A DNA stretch of 64,000 bases, from the NCBI GenBank assembly GCA_964473555.1, contig CAYYPL010000001.1, positions 124,001 through 188,000 of the forward strand, read 5' to 3'. This DNA comes from UBA11400 sp964473555. GTDB taxonomy: Bacteria > Bacteroidota > Rhodothermia > Balneolales > HLUCCA01. Every line of letters begins with the position of its first letter. The stretch's first letter is position 1. The notes beneath the pieces were generated by a model. The model saw nothing but the letters and a program-made list of their open reading frames with translations. It did no database searches and was not told the origin of the DNA. Below, piece after piece: positions 36,608-45,169 of this stretch. Position numbers and translations under genes: made by a program.

Positions 36608-37408
36608 TTATAGTTCCAAATTCCCTGATTCTAAGGGGATAAACGTTTGTTTCTGGTTGTCCCATCTAACGAGTTCGAACCTGTTATTAGTATACCTGAT
36701 CAAGGATCGATGCTTGTAGAAACACCCGCTGTTAATGTACAGTTTATTGTTGTAATTCCGGAATCTTGGATGGTGATGGTGCCCCGCAATGACAACATCA
36801 TATTCACCATTTTTTAGCATCTTTAGAGCCCACTCATCGATTCTTTTGGTCGTAGAAGCATTTCCTGAATCAAATTTCCTGTTGATCCTGGAAAACCATT
36901 TCATGATGAAGTTACCGGATTCAGCGTTGGTTGCAAATTTGAACAACCGGATGAAGGCTGTATTTCTTAGCATTCGATGCATCCATGGACGAGGCAGACC
37001 AAAACCAGGGTCGTTAAGACCGTCTCCATGGGCTATGAATGTTTTTAAGGAACCGATTGTAGTCTGGAGCCCTTCATGAATTACCGTTAGGCCTTGTTTT
37101 TCAAGATACCCATCGTCCCAGTTATCGTGATTCCCGGTCAGGTATACCACTGATTGTTGAGTATGATGGATGTAATTTTTGAGATGAATGATTCCTTGTT
37201 CAACTACTTCAGGGATGTTTCCGTTGTATTCCATGTAATAGTCAAAAAGATCACCATTGATGATGAGTCCAGAAGCATTTCTCCAGGCAAATTCCACAAT
37301 GGCTGCAAATTCGTCCAGTAATACCGAGTTCGTCGCATCATCGAATCCACCGAGATGGACGTCACTGATGATTATCCAGGATTCTGATCGACTTTTTGCC
37401 TGGGTCAT
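36608..37408 (-). CDS. LpxH-like metallophosphoesterase (UDP-2,3-diacylglucosamine diphosphatase family)
   Basis: A 266-residue calcineurin-fold phosphoesterase. All five metal-binding blocks are visible: Asp16-x-His18 (SDVHLGG), Asp53 (NGDLFDYY), Asn93-His94-Asp (TGNHDNWDD), His127-Gly-Asp (AHGDG), and GHHHHPRF near the end, then INSGCFYKHRS. The order and spacing match LpxH, which releases lipid X from UDP-diacylglucosamine in lipid A synthesis. Bacteroidota carry several paralogues of this fold, so the substrate is not certain. The gene sits 3 bases after the prenyl synthase stop and directly before PBP1A, an envelope-biogenesis unit. Confidence 0.85.
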   Translation of the reverse strand: MTQAKSRSESWIIISDVHLGGFDDATNSVLLDEFAAIVEFAWRNASGLIINGDLFDYYMEYNGNIPEVVEQGIIHLKNYIHHTQQSVVYLTGNHDNWDDGYLEKQGLTVIHEGLQTTIGSLKTFIAHGDGLNDPGFGLPRPWMHRMLRNTAFIRLFKFATNAESGNFIMKWFSRINRKFDSGNASTTKRIDEWALKMLKNGEYDVVIAGHHHHPRFRNYNNKLYINSGCFYKHRSLIRYTNNRFELVRWDNQKQTFIPLESGNLEL

Positions 37409-37411
37409 GGA

Positions 37412-38437
37412 TTATTTTTTGCGTGAAATCACGAAATGAAGCAGGTCTTCCAGGTTGTGTCTGTCGTCTGATTCCGGGAATAATTGTAGATTCGAAATTG
37501 CTTTCGAGGCGTATACGTTCATTTGTTCCGCAGCATAGTGCACGCCACCTTTTTCCCGAACAAACTGGATGATCGCATTGATATCATCCGGTGTTTTGTT
37601 GTGCTTACGGTACATACTTCTGTATTTTCGCCGCTCGAAAAATGAAACCTGTGAGAGTGCGTAAATGACAGGTAGCGTCATTTTACGCTCGATAATGTCA
37701 TTGGCAGTGGTTTTACCGGTATGTTCGTTTCCGAAATCAAACAGGTCATCTCTGATTTGAAATGCAATTCCAATATTCAGACCAAAATCTCGCATAGCCT
37801 CGCGCTCAGCAACTCCACATCCTGTGCTGATTGCTCCACACTCACAACAAGCAGAGATCAAACTGGCTGTTTTTTCGGAAATAACTTTAAAATAACGATC
37901 TTCAGTCATGTTCTGGAGTTTGCTGGCTTTTAGCTGACGCAGTTCACCCTCACTCATGCGTTTCACCGCTGTAGAAAGTACCTTCAGGAGTTCGAATTCG
38001 TCACTGTCCAGGGCGACTAACAGGCCTTTTGCCAGCAGATAATCACCCAGTAATACGCTTGCTTTGTTTTTCCATATCTTATTGATGCTCATGAATCCCC
38101 TGCGCTCATCTGCTTCATCAACAACGTCATCATGGATCAGCGTAGCAGCGTGCAGTAATTCGATCATGGTCGCTGCTACATAGGTGCGTTCATTTACTTG
38201 TCCGCACAGTCGTGCAGATAGAAATACCAGTGCAGGACGAAGTTCTTTACCTTTGGTCTTGAGCAGGTATTTAACGATCTGATCGAGGAGAAACACCTCC
38301 GACTTGACAGATTTTCGGAAAAATGTTCGAAATTGACTCAGATTCTCGGTGATGGGGCGTTGTATATCAGAAAGATCAACTTTTCTGACCCTCAACGCGT
38401 TTTCAGAAATAGTATTTACGGGGTCGTAAGCCGACAT
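37412..38437 (-). CDS. Polyprenyl diphosphate synthase (trans-isoprenyl)
   Basis: Class I head-to-tail prenyltransferase that adds isopentenyl units, giving a quinone side chain such as that of menaquinone. The 341-residue protein has the first aspartate-rich motif DDVVD at 103-107 (IHDDVVDEADERRG) and the second, DDLFD, at 230-234 (AFQIRDDLFDFGNEHTGKT), with KELRP at 64-68 binding the isopentenyl diphosphate. Chain length cannot be read reliably; octaprenyl/heptaprenyl type (IspB/HepT-like) fits the length and small residues before the first motif. First gene of the prenyl synthase-LpxH-like-PBP1A run, and divergent from pfkA across a 138-base region with repeated ACCGTT boxes. Confidence 0.93.
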   Translation of the reverse strand: MSAYDPVNTISENALRVRKVDLSDIQRPITENLSQFRTFFRKSVKSEVFLLDQIVKYLLKTKGKELRPALVFLSARLCGQVNERTYVAATMIELLHAATLIHDDVVDEADERRGFMSINKIWKNKASVLLGDYLLAKGLLVALDSDEFELLKVLSTAVKRMSEGELRQLKASKLQNMTEDRYFKVISEKTASLISACCECGAISTGCGVAEREAMRDFGLNIGIAFQIRDDLFDFGNEHTGKTTANDIIERKMTLPVIYALSQVSFFERRKYRSMYRKHNKTPDDINAIIQFVREKGGVHYAAEQMNVYASKAISNLQLFPESDDRHNLEDLLHFVISRKK

Positions 38438-38458
38438 TTTGGATTTTTTAAAAAATTA

Positions 38459-38523
38459 ATACCGTTTAAGCTGAAATATGCAGATTTTATGGGCTGTCTG
38501 AACGGTATCAAAACACCGTTAAC
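38459..38523. promoter_or_regulatory. Possible operator: three ACCGTT boxes in divergent promoter region
   Basis: ATACCGTT (38459-38466) and AACGGTAT (38501-38508) form a perfect 8-bp inverted pair 34 bases apart. A third ACCGTT (38515-38520) runs into AAC. All lie between the divergent prenyl synthase (38437) and pfkA (38576) starts, the right place for a shared regulator site or for cruciform structure. No regulator gene is adjacent, so the identity of any binding protein is unknown. Confidence 0.4.
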
Positions 38524-38575
38524 ATGATGTGCTAAAGTTCAGCAATCTATCATTAAAAACATAACACAGAAAACA

Positions 38576-39553
38576 TTGAAAACGATCAAAAGAATCGGAG
38601 TTTTTACCAGCGGGGGAGACTCACCAGGGATGAATGCTGCTGTTCGGGCCGTAGTTAGGACCGCCCGGGCAAACGATATTGAAGTTGTGGGAATCAGGTA
38701 CGGATATCAGGGGATGATCAAGGGCGATTTTGTTGATATGGATAGCACCTCTGTTTCAAATATCATTCAACAGGGCGGTACCATTCTCAAATCAGCTCGT
38801 TCCGATGAGTTCAGAACAAAAGAAGGGCGTGAGAAAGCCATTGCCAACGTACGAAACTACGGTATCGATGCGTTGGTCGCAATCGGTGGTGATGGTACCT
38901 TCCAGGGAGCTACCAAGTTCAATGAAGAGTTCGGGATACCTGTGGTTGGGGTTCCGGGAACCATTGATAATGATCTTGCCGGTACAGATGAGACGATTGG
39001 CTACGATACCGCACTAAACACAGCCATGGAAGCAATCGATAAAATACGCGATACGGCCGATGCCCACGAACGTCTGTTTTTGGTGGAGGTGATGGGGCGT
39101 GAGGCTGGGTTCATTGCGCTGGAAACTGGAATCGCAGGGGGTGCCGAGTTGATTTTACTCCCTGAGACATTGACTGAAATCGGTGATATCAAATCTTCTC
39201 TGAATGAGGTGTTTCGTGCCCAACGACGAAGCAGCCTGGTTGTAGTTGCTGAAGGGGATGAAACGGGCGGAGCGTACAAACTAAGTGAAAATCTCAAAGA
39301 GGACTTTGGTAAGTACGAGATGAGAGTGTGTATACTCGGACATATTCAGCGAGGTGGATCTCCAACCGCCCGTGACAGAGTATTGGCAAGCCGACTGGGA
39401 TCTGCAGCAGTTCAGACGTTATTGGATGGGCATTACAACGCTATGGTTGGTGTCGTAAATAACGAAATCAAGGTGACACCCATGAAGAATACCTGGTCCA
39501 AGAAAAAAAGCATCAATTATGAACTGCTTGAACTGGCAAAACTCCTAAGCTGA
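38576..39553 (+). CDS. pfkA: ATP-dependent 6-phosphofructokinase
   Basis: Phosphorylates fructose 6-phosphate to the 1,6-bisphosphate, the committed step of glycolysis. The 325-residue protein has the ATP-binding GVFTSGGDSPGMNAAVRAVV (8-27), GIRYGYQGM, the GGDGTFQGA loop with Gly after GGD (favouring ATP over pyrophosphate), the catalytic PGTIDNDLAGTD block, VEVMGREAGFIAL and LGHIQRGGSPTARDR. The start is TTG (38576): no in-frame ATG or GTG precedes the P-loop, and KTIKRIGV is the usual N-terminus. pgi follows after 4 bases, so the two successive glycolytic enzymes are encoded together, probably with the kinase gene downstream. Confidence 0.97.
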   Translation: MKTIKRIGVFTSGGDSPGMNAAVRAVVRTARANDIEVVGIRYGYQGMIKGDFVDMDSTSVSNIIQQGGTILKSARSDEFRTKEGREKAIANVRNYGIDALVAIGGDGTFQGATKFNEEFGIPVVGVPGTIDNDLAGTDETIGYDTALNTAMEAIDKIRDTADAHERLFLVEVMGREAGFIALETGIAGGAELILLPETLTEIGDIKSSLNEVFRAQRRSSLVVVAEGDETGGAYKLSENLKEDFGKYEMRVCILGHIQRGGSPTARDRVLASRLGSAAVQTLLDGHYNAMVGVVNNEIKVTPMKNTWSKKKSINYELLELAKLLS

Positions 39554-39557
39554 TAAT

Positions 39558-40847
39558 ATGATCCATATAGATACATCCGCAGCCCGAAGTTTTTTGAAGG
39601 CTGAAACGCTGAATGTTGCTCACAATTTAAGTGTTGAATCCTTGCTTGCCGTTCAGACAAAATCCGGTAAAGGACCCGAATGGCTGGGTTGGCGTGATAT
39701 TCTGGCTCGTCCGAATGATGCCCTGCTTGGTGAACTGGAATCTGTGGCTGAAGAAATCCGACACGACGCAGATGTCTTCATCGTGTGCGGAATTGGTGGT
39801 TCCTACCTGGGAGCCAAAGCCGTGATTGATGCCTTGGGACCTTTATTCTCAGGCAAAGGTCCGGAGGTTGTGTACGCGGGACACCACATTAGTGGCAGAT
39901 ATCTGAAAGAGCTGATCGGATATCTTGATGCGCCGAAACCTGATGGGAAGCCAAAAAGCGTCTATGTCAATGTCATTTCCAAATCAGGAACGACAACAGA
40001 GACGGCAATAGCTTTTCGCGTACTCAGAGAATGGATACACAGAACCTTTCCCAATGATGCCCAAAAACGGATCGTTTGCACGACAAGTGAATCTGGAGGT
40101 GCGCTGAACAAAATTGTCGAAGCCAATGGATACAAGAAATTCATTCTTCCAGATAACATCGGTGGTCGATTTTCTGTGATGACCCCAGTAGGTTTGTTAC
40201 CCATTGCCGTTGCCGGACATGACATTCGTGCATTGTATTACGGAGCGGTTTCGGCATATCGCAACTTAGAACAAGATGCACAGGCCCTCATTGACTATAC
40301 TTCGGTCAGGACAGCTCTTTACATGGAGGGATTCGCCATAGATGTCATATCCACTTTCGAACCGGAGCTGACCTCCATTGGAGGTTGGATGCAGCAGCTC
40401 ATGGGCGAGAGTGAAGGAAAAAACCATAAAGGGCTGTATCCAGCTGTTCATACATATTCTACAGATTTACACAGCCTGGGACAAATGGTCCAGGATGGCC
40501 AACGCAACATGTTCGAGACATTTTTGGTCGTTGACGAAGACGAAGTCGGGTTTGAATTAACCATCGATGAGGATAATCACGATGGACTAAATTATCTTTC
40601 CGGAAAAACGTTGCATGACATCAATTCTAAAGCATGGTTAGGAACTACCCAGGCACATATTGCCGGTGGGGTACCTGTAATTCAGGTACACTTATCCCGA
40701 GTGGATGAAGACTCCATTGGTTCACTTTTGTACTTCCTGGAACTTGCAACGGCTGTTTATGTGTATAATCTGGGAGAGAATCCTTTTGATCAACCTGGAG
40801 TCGAAGACTATAAGAAGGCCATGTTCAAGCTACTTGGTAAGCCCTGA
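39558..40847 (+). CDS. pgi: Glucose-6-phosphate isomerase
   Basis: Interconverts glucose 6-phosphate and fructose 6-phosphate, supplying the substrate of the PfkA encoded 4 bases upstream. At 429 aa it is the shorter type found in Firmicutes-like and FCB lineages rather than the ~550 aa E. coli type. Seen: the sugar-phosphate-binding SIS motifs VCGIGGSYLGAKAVIDALG (~74-92) and VISKSGTTTETAIAFRVLRE (~136-155), IGGRFSVMTPVGLLP, the catalytic Glu region MQQLMGESEGKNHKG and a C-terminal QPGVEDYKK with the catalytic Lys/His area. Cytoplasmic. pfkA-pgi coupling makes a glycolytic mini-operon. Confidence 0.97.
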   Translation: MIHIDTSAARSFLKAETLNVAHNLSVESLLAVQTKSGKGPEWLGWRDILARPNDALLGELESVAEEIRHDADVFIVCGIGGSYLGAKAVIDALGPLFSGKGPEVVYAGHHISGRYLKELIGYLDAPKPDGKPKSVYVNVISKSGTTTETAIAFRVLREWIHRTFPNDAQKRIVCTTSESGGALNKIVEANGYKKFILPDNIGGRFSVMTPVGLLPIAVAGHDIRALYYGAVSAYRNLEQDAQALIDYTSVRTALYMEGFAIDVISTFEPELTSIGGWMQQLMGESEGKNHKGLYPAVHTYSTDLHSLGQMVQDGQRNMFETFLVVDEDEVGFELTIDEDNHDGLNYLSGKTLHDINSKAWLGTTQAHIAGGVPVIQVHLSRVDEDSIGSLLYFLELATAVYVYNLGENPFDQPGVEDYKKAMFKLLGKP

Positions 40848-40864
40848 TTTTAATTTATTTATCC

Positions 40865-41515
40865 ATGAGTACATCAACCAAGAAATCTGAATTTCGATAC
40901 ATTGCACTGGCTGGTAATATCGGTGCCGGGAAGTCATCACTCACCGGATTATTGTCCAAGCATTTTGGGTGGGATGCCTATTATGAGTCTGTGGAAGATA
41001 ATCCATATCTGGCAGATTTTTATGAAGATATGAGAAGATGGAGTTTTAATCTCCAAATCTATTTCTTATCGGCAAGGTTTAGAAATCAAAAACACATGCT
41101 TGGCGAGCGTTCCAGTTTCATCCAGGACAGGACCATTTACGAAGATGTCGAGATTTTTGCGCGAAACCTGTACGAAATGGGACTCATGAGTGAAAGAGAC
41201 TATATCAATTATAGGGATTTATTCCATGAGATGAGTGACTATTTGCGTCCGCCAGACTTACTGATTTACTTACGTGCTAAAGTGCCCACGTTGGTCCGTC
41301 AGATACAACAAAGAGGCCGTGATTACGAAAATTCTATCCGAATCGATTATCTTGAGCGCCTGAACGGACTCTACGAAGCATGGATCGATCGTTATACACA
41401 TGAGAAGCTGATTATTGAGACTGATGAGCTCGATTTTGTGAACAATAAAGAAGATCTGGGTAAAGTCATTTCCTTGATTGAGCAGAGAATGTTTGGCTTA
41501 TTTTCGGAATCTTGA
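40865..41515 (+). CDS. Deoxynucleoside kinase (dGK/dAK family)
   Basis: A 216-residue salvage kinase that phosphorylates deoxynucleosides. The P-loop GNIGAGKSS is at 17-25. Next come the substrate-binding ESVEDNPYLADFYED (~39-53), the DRS/DRT block QDRTIYEDVEIFARNLY with the ERS-type arginine, and the lid with basic residues QQRGRDYENSIRIDYLERL. Fits the bacterial deoxyadenosine/deoxyguanosine kinase family in length and motif order. The exact base preference is not readable. It follows pgi by 17 bases; DUF177-rpmF begins 48 bases downstream, so it may be the last gene of the pfkA-pgi transcript. Confidence 0.92.
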   Translation: MSTSTKKSEFRYIALAGNIGAGKSSLTGLLSKHFGWDAYYESVEDNPYLADFYEDMRRWSFNLQIYFLSARFRNQKHMLGERSSFIQDRTIYEDVEIFARNLYEMGLMSERDYINYRDLFHEMSDYLRPPDLLIYLRAKVPTLVRQIQQRGRDYENSIRIDYLERLNGLYEAWIDRYTHEKLIIETDELDFVNNKEDLGKVISLIEQRMFGLFSES

Positions 41516-41563
41516 ATTTGAGCTGATATTATCGTAGTTTATGGGGCTTTAGATCATGCGAAC

Positions 41564-42058
41564 ATGTTATCCTTTAAAATAAACGAAATCCCAAAGGGAA
41601 AGTCATCCGAAAGAGTATCGATCTTGAACGATGAACTTGATCTGAACGGAGTGGAATTCCGAGACCTTGAGCTTGAAGTAGCTTTTGAGAAACGTGAGTT
41701 TGCTATTGTGGTATCGTTTGAATTTGATGGAGAAGTGAAGTTGACCTGCGATCGTTCTTTGGATGAATACTGGCAATCACTAAGCGGTTCGTACTCGATT
41801 TTGTTTAAAGAAGGCGCCCAGGAGGAATCCGAAGACGCTCAAATGTCGGTTCGACGTTTAGATATATCAGGAAATATCATTAACATTAAGCACGAAGTTA
41901 GAGACACCGTTTTATTGTCGATACCACTTCGGAAGATACACCCCAGATATTTTGATGAGAACGGCGAATTGATGGATCTGGAAGTGCAGACACAGGACAA
42001 CCCAGAAATGGATTCCCGGTGGGAAGCACTCAAGAAATTAAAAGAAACCAACCAGTAA
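41564..42058 (+). CDS. DUF177 (YceD family) protein
   Basis: A 164-residue protein of the YceD/DUF177 family, almost always encoded directly before rpmF and implicated in 23S rRNA maturation. The sequence is mostly beta-strand and acidic, with the family core VSFEFDGEVKLTCDRSLDEY (~57-76). Only one Cys of the usual CxRC pair is kept here (CDRS). The C-terminal conserved part is HEVRDTVLLSIPLRKIHPRY (~109-128). rpmF starts 16 bases later. The position and the core motif together make the family call firm; its biochemical role is not established beyond the rRNA link known for plant and E. coli relatives. Confidence 0.87.
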   Translation: MLSFKINEIPKGKSSERVSILNDELDLNGVEFRDLELEVAFEKREFAIVVSFEFDGEVKLTCDRSLDEYWQSLSGSYSILFKEGAQEESEDAQMSVRRLDISGNIINIKHEVRDTVLLSIPLRKIHPRYFDENGELMDLEVQTQDNPEMDSRWEALKKLKETNQ

Positions 42059-42074
42059 TCATTTACTACTTACA

Positions 42075-42254
42075 ATGGCACATCCTAAACGAAAAATTTC
42101 CAAATCCCGCCGTGACAAGCGCCGTACCCACCACGGTATCGAGCCTGTAACCCTATCCATTTGCTCAAATTGTGGTGCGGTTCACCGTGCACATCACGCC
42201 TGTGGCTCATGCGGATACTACCGTGGCCGCCAGGTTCTTGAAGTGAAAGCCTAA
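42075..42254 (+). CDS. rpmF: 50S ribosomal protein L32
   Basis: A 59-residue basic protein found by translating the gap between DUF177 and plsX. It starts AHPKRKISKSRRDKRRTHH and carries the zinc-ribbon cysteines of the C+ form: CSNC (residues 31-34) and CGSC (44-47). L32 sits near the peptidyl-transferase region of the large subunit. The gene is 16 bases after DUF177 and 22 before plsX. DUF177-rpmF-plsX-fabH is one of the most conserved bacterial gene orders, so ribosome and membrane-lipid synthesis are probably co-transcribed here. With four cysteines it should bind zinc, so it would not be the zinc-independent paralogue. Confidence 0.97.
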   Translation: MAHPKRKISKSRRDKRRTHHGIEPVTLSICSNCGAVHRAHHACGSCGYYRGRQVLEVKA

Positions 42255-42276
42255 ATTCAATTCACATTGACTTCTT

Positions 42277-43269
42277 ATGATCAAAGTAGCTGTTGATGCC
42301 GTAGGGGGAGACTACTATCCACAAAATCCAGTTCAAGGTGCAATCCAAGCGGTAAGCGAGGACAAAAACCTGACTATTGTGTTGGTTGGTCCCGAAGAAA
42401 TGATTAAAGAGGAATTGGTAAAACAGGAATATTCTGGTGACAGGATATTGGTTTTCCATGCTCCTGACATCATCACAATGGACGATTCACCAGCTAGCGC
42501 AGTCAAAGGAAAGCCACAATCTTCTATTCCAGTGGGACTGACCCTTCATGCCAAGGGTCATTGCCATGCTTTTGTAAGTGCTGGTAACACAGGAGCCTTG
42601 CTGGCTGCATCGGCATTTATTCTTGGTCGATTAGAGGGTGTACTACGCCCAACGATTTCTACACTGTTTCCCACAGTAGATGGTTTCAGATTGATGGTTG
42701 ATGTTGGTGCTAATCTGGAGGCCAAGCCTGAAATGTTGTATCAGTTTGCACTGATGGCTGAGGTTTATGCTCATTATGTAATGGGTATTGAAACACCTCG
42801 AATCGGACTGTTAAATGTTGGTGAAGAAGAAGAAAAAGGGACCGAAACTATTCGTAAAACCTACGATTTGTTACGAGCTCACCCGCGATTTGTCGGAAAC
42901 GTAGAAGGACGCGATATCCTATCCGGGGCTGCAGATGTATTTGTATGCGATGGTTTTGTTGGAAATATTCTTCTTAAATTCGGGGAGTCTTTTCCCGAAG
43001 CATTACAACTGCTGGTAAAAAAAGCGATAGTCCGCCATCAAATGCAACCTGAACACGCCAAATTGATTGGTGGCATTTTAAAAGAAGCTCTCGCGCAATT
43101 TGATTATGAATCTGTAGGAGGGGTACCTTTCCTAGGGGTAAATGGGGTAAGTCTGGTAGGACACGGTGGGAGTTCTCCGTTGGCGATCAAGAACATGATC
43201 CATAATGCGGTAAGAATGCATACTTCCGGGGTCAATGAGAAGATCGTAGCTTACCTGAACACAAAATAA
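42277..43269 (+). CDS. plsX: Phosphate acyltransferase PlsX
   Basis: Converts acyl-ACP to acyl-phosphate, the acyl donor for PlsY in phospholipid synthesis; peripheral membrane enzyme. The 330-residue protein opens with the family signature KVAVDAVGGDYYPQNPVQGA. It keeps HAPDIITMDDSPASAVKGKP (~67-86), FVSAGNTGALLAAS (~104-117), MVDVGANLEAKPEMLYQFA and the C-terminal GGVPFLGVNGVSLVGHGGSS (~289-308). No alternative function is likely. fabH starts 6 bases after its stop. It is part of the rpmF-plsX-fab cluster. Confidence 0.98.
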   Translation: MIKVAVDAVGGDYYPQNPVQGAIQAVSEDKNLTIVLVGPEEMIKEELVKQEYSGDRILVFHAPDIITMDDSPASAVKGKPQSSIPVGLTLHAKGHCHAFVSAGNTGALLAASAFILGRLEGVLRPTISTLFPTVDGFRLMVDVGANLEAKPEMLYQFALMAEVYAHYVMGIETPRIGLLNVGEEEEKGTETIRKTYDLLRAHPRFVGNVEGRDILSGAADVFVCDGFVGNILLKFGESFPEALQLLVKKAIVRHQMQPEHAKLIGGILKEALAQFDYESVGGVPFLGVNGVSLVGHGGSSPLAIKNMIHNAVRMHTSGVNEKIVAYLNTK

Positions 43270-43275
43270 TTTTAC

Positions 43276-44262
43276 ATGTCAACATCTGTTAAAGCCAGAA
43301 TCGTCTCGGTTGGACATTTTCTACCCGAAGACAAAATGACGAATGCTGATCTAGAGAAACTCGTTGATACGAATGATGAGTGGATCCGAACCAGAACGGG
43401 AATTTCTGAGCGAAGAGTTTTAAAGGATCCATCCAAGGCCACCTCTCATATGGCTACTGAAGCCGCAAAAGAGGCATTGCAGGCCGGTAACATTGATCCA
43501 TCATCCATTGAATGTATCATAGTAGCAACAGTTACTCCCGATTACATGTTTCCTGCTACGGCTTGTCTTGTACAGAAAAAATTAGGCTGTACTCAGGCTT
43601 ATGGATTTGACATTCTGGCAGCCTGTTCTGGCTTTATATATGCGCTTTCTACTGCTTCCATGTTCATAGAATCGGGTCGGTATAAGCGGATTCTTGTTAT
43701 CGGGGCCGACAAAATGACTTCAATTCTTGATTATACCGATCGAGCCACGTGTATTATTTTTGGTGACGGAGCCGGGGCTGTTGTTGTTGAGGCCTCAACC
43801 GATGGTACTGGTATCCAGGATTTCATACAGCGAGTAGATGGAGATGACCAGGAGTTGCTGTGTATGCGTGGTGGCGGAAGTGTGAATCCCGCTTCGCATG
43901 CAACCATTGAAGCAAAGATGCATTACCTGCAACAAGACGGAAAGACGGTTTTTAAAAAAGCAACGGAAGCAATGGCCGACATTTCGCTTGAAATCATGGA
44001 GCGAAACAATTTGTCTGCTGAAGATGTTGCCTGGTTGGTACCACATCAAGCAAATCAACGTATTATCGATGCTACTGCACGTAGAATGGGAGTTGGAAAC
44101 GACAAAGTCATGTCGAACATCCAATTTTATGGTAATACTACTGCTGCTACCATTCCGCTTTGTTTATACGATTGGAAAGACAAGCTCAAGCATGGCGATA
44201 ATCTGATTTTGTCGGCGTTTGGCGGTGGATTTACTGCCGGATCGCTCTACTTAAAATGGTAA
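43276..44262 (+). CDS. fabH: Beta-ketoacyl-ACP synthase III (KAS III)
   Basis: Starts fatty-acid chains by condensing acyl-CoA with malonyl-ACP. The 328-residue thiolase-fold enzyme has the catalytic triad: Cys117 in ILAACSGFIYAL, His in WLVPHQANQRI (~256) and Asn in FYGNTTAATIPL (~286). The N-terminal TNDEWIRTRTGISERR block is intact and supplies the CoA-binding Trp/Arg. Whether acetyl or branched primers are preferred is not evident. The ilvE gene 4 kb downstream could supply branched precursors, but that is speculation. It lies 6 bases after plsX and 4 before fabD. Confidence 0.98.
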   Translation: MSTSVKARIVSVGHFLPEDKMTNADLEKLVDTNDEWIRTRTGISERRVLKDPSKATSHMATEAAKEALQAGNIDPSSIECIIVATVTPDYMFPATACLVQKKLGCTQAYGFDILAACSGFIYALSTASMFIESGRYKRILVIGADKMTSILDYTDRATCIIFGDGAGAVVVEASTDGTGIQDFIQRVDGDDQELLCMRGGGSVNPASHATIEAKMHYLQQDGKTVFKKATEAMADISLEIMERNNLSAEDVAWLVPHQANQRIIDATARRMGVGNDKVMSNIQFYGNTTAATIPLCLYDWKDKLKHGDNLILSAFGGGFTAGSLYLKW

Positions 44263-44266
44263 ATGA

Positions 44267-45160
44267 ATGATATCGAAATCGGCATATTTATTTCCAGGAC
44301 AAGGCTCACAGGTTGTCGGAATGGCAAAAGACCATTATGAAACCCATGCGATGTTCAAAAAATTGGTAGATAGGGCCAATGAGCTACTTGGTTTCAACTT
44401 AGCTGAAATCATGTTCAATGGTCCGGACGATTTACTGAAACAGACAGAGTACACACAGCCTGCAATTTTTCTTCATTCAGTTGCTTTGTTTTCGACATTG
44501 AGCGTAACGCCGCAAGCAGTAGCAGGTCACAGTTTGGGAGAATTCTCTGCACTTGTAGCATGTGGGGCCGTTTCATTCGAGGATACCCTGTTGATTGTAC
44601 GCAAACGCGGAATGCTCATGCAAAAGGCCGGAACTGATAATCCTGGCACTATGGCAGCTGTGATCGGTTTGGAAGATGAGAAAGTAGAAGCTATCTGCAT
44701 TGAGGCTACTCAAAAAGCTGGTAAAGTAGTAGTTCCTGCAAATTTCAACAGCCCTGGTCAAATTGTGATTTCAGGGTACGAAGAAGCAATCGATGTGGCA
44801 ATTGAATTGTTAACTGCATCAGGAGCAAAAATGGTTAAAAAATTACCAGTCAGTGGTGCTTTCCATTCTCCTCTCATGCAACCAGCTTACGATGGTCTCA
44901 AAGAGGGACTTGAAAAACTACCGATTTCCGAACCACTTTGTCCGATATTTAGTAATTTTACTGCGGTAGCAACTTCAGATCCGGAAATTATCCGTGAAAA
45001 TGTACTTCATCAGTTGATGAATCCAGTTAAATGGACTCAGACACTAAAGAATATGGAGGCAAGTGGATTCACCAACTTTGTAGAAGTTGGGCCAGGAAAA
45101 GTACTACAGGGATTGGTTAAACGTACGATCTCTTTTGAACAGAATAGTGGTCATCAATAA
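44267..45160 (+). CDS. fabD: Malonyl-CoA:ACP transacylase
   Basis: Transfers malonyl from CoA to ACP to feed elongation. The 297-residue protein begins with the PGQGSQ motif (LFPGQGSQVVGMAKDHYETH). It has the active-site Ser89 in AGHSLGEFSAL, the malonyl-carboxylate-binding Arg in the following RKRGMLMQ segment, and the catalytic His in VSGAFHSPLM (~200), then VEVGPGKVLQGLVKR near the end. These make the assignment firm. It starts 4 bases after fabH and is followed by fabG after 9 bases with a good AGGA ribosome binding site. Confidence 0.98.
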   Translation: MISKSAYLFPGQGSQVVGMAKDHYETHAMFKKLVDRANELLGFNLAEIMFNGPDDLLKQTEYTQPAIFLHSVALFSTLSVTPQAVAGHSLGEFSALVACGAVSFEDTLLIVRKRGMLMQKAGTDNPGTMAAVIGLEDEKVEAICIEATQKAGKVVVPANFNSPGQIVISGYEEAIDVAIELLTASGAKMVKKLPVSGAFHSPLMQPAYDGLKEGLEKLPISEPLCPIFSNFTAVATSDPEIIRENVLHQLMNPVKWTQTLKNMEASGFTNFVEVGPGKVLQGLVKRTISFEQNSGHQ

Positions 45161-45169
45161 AGGAATCAC

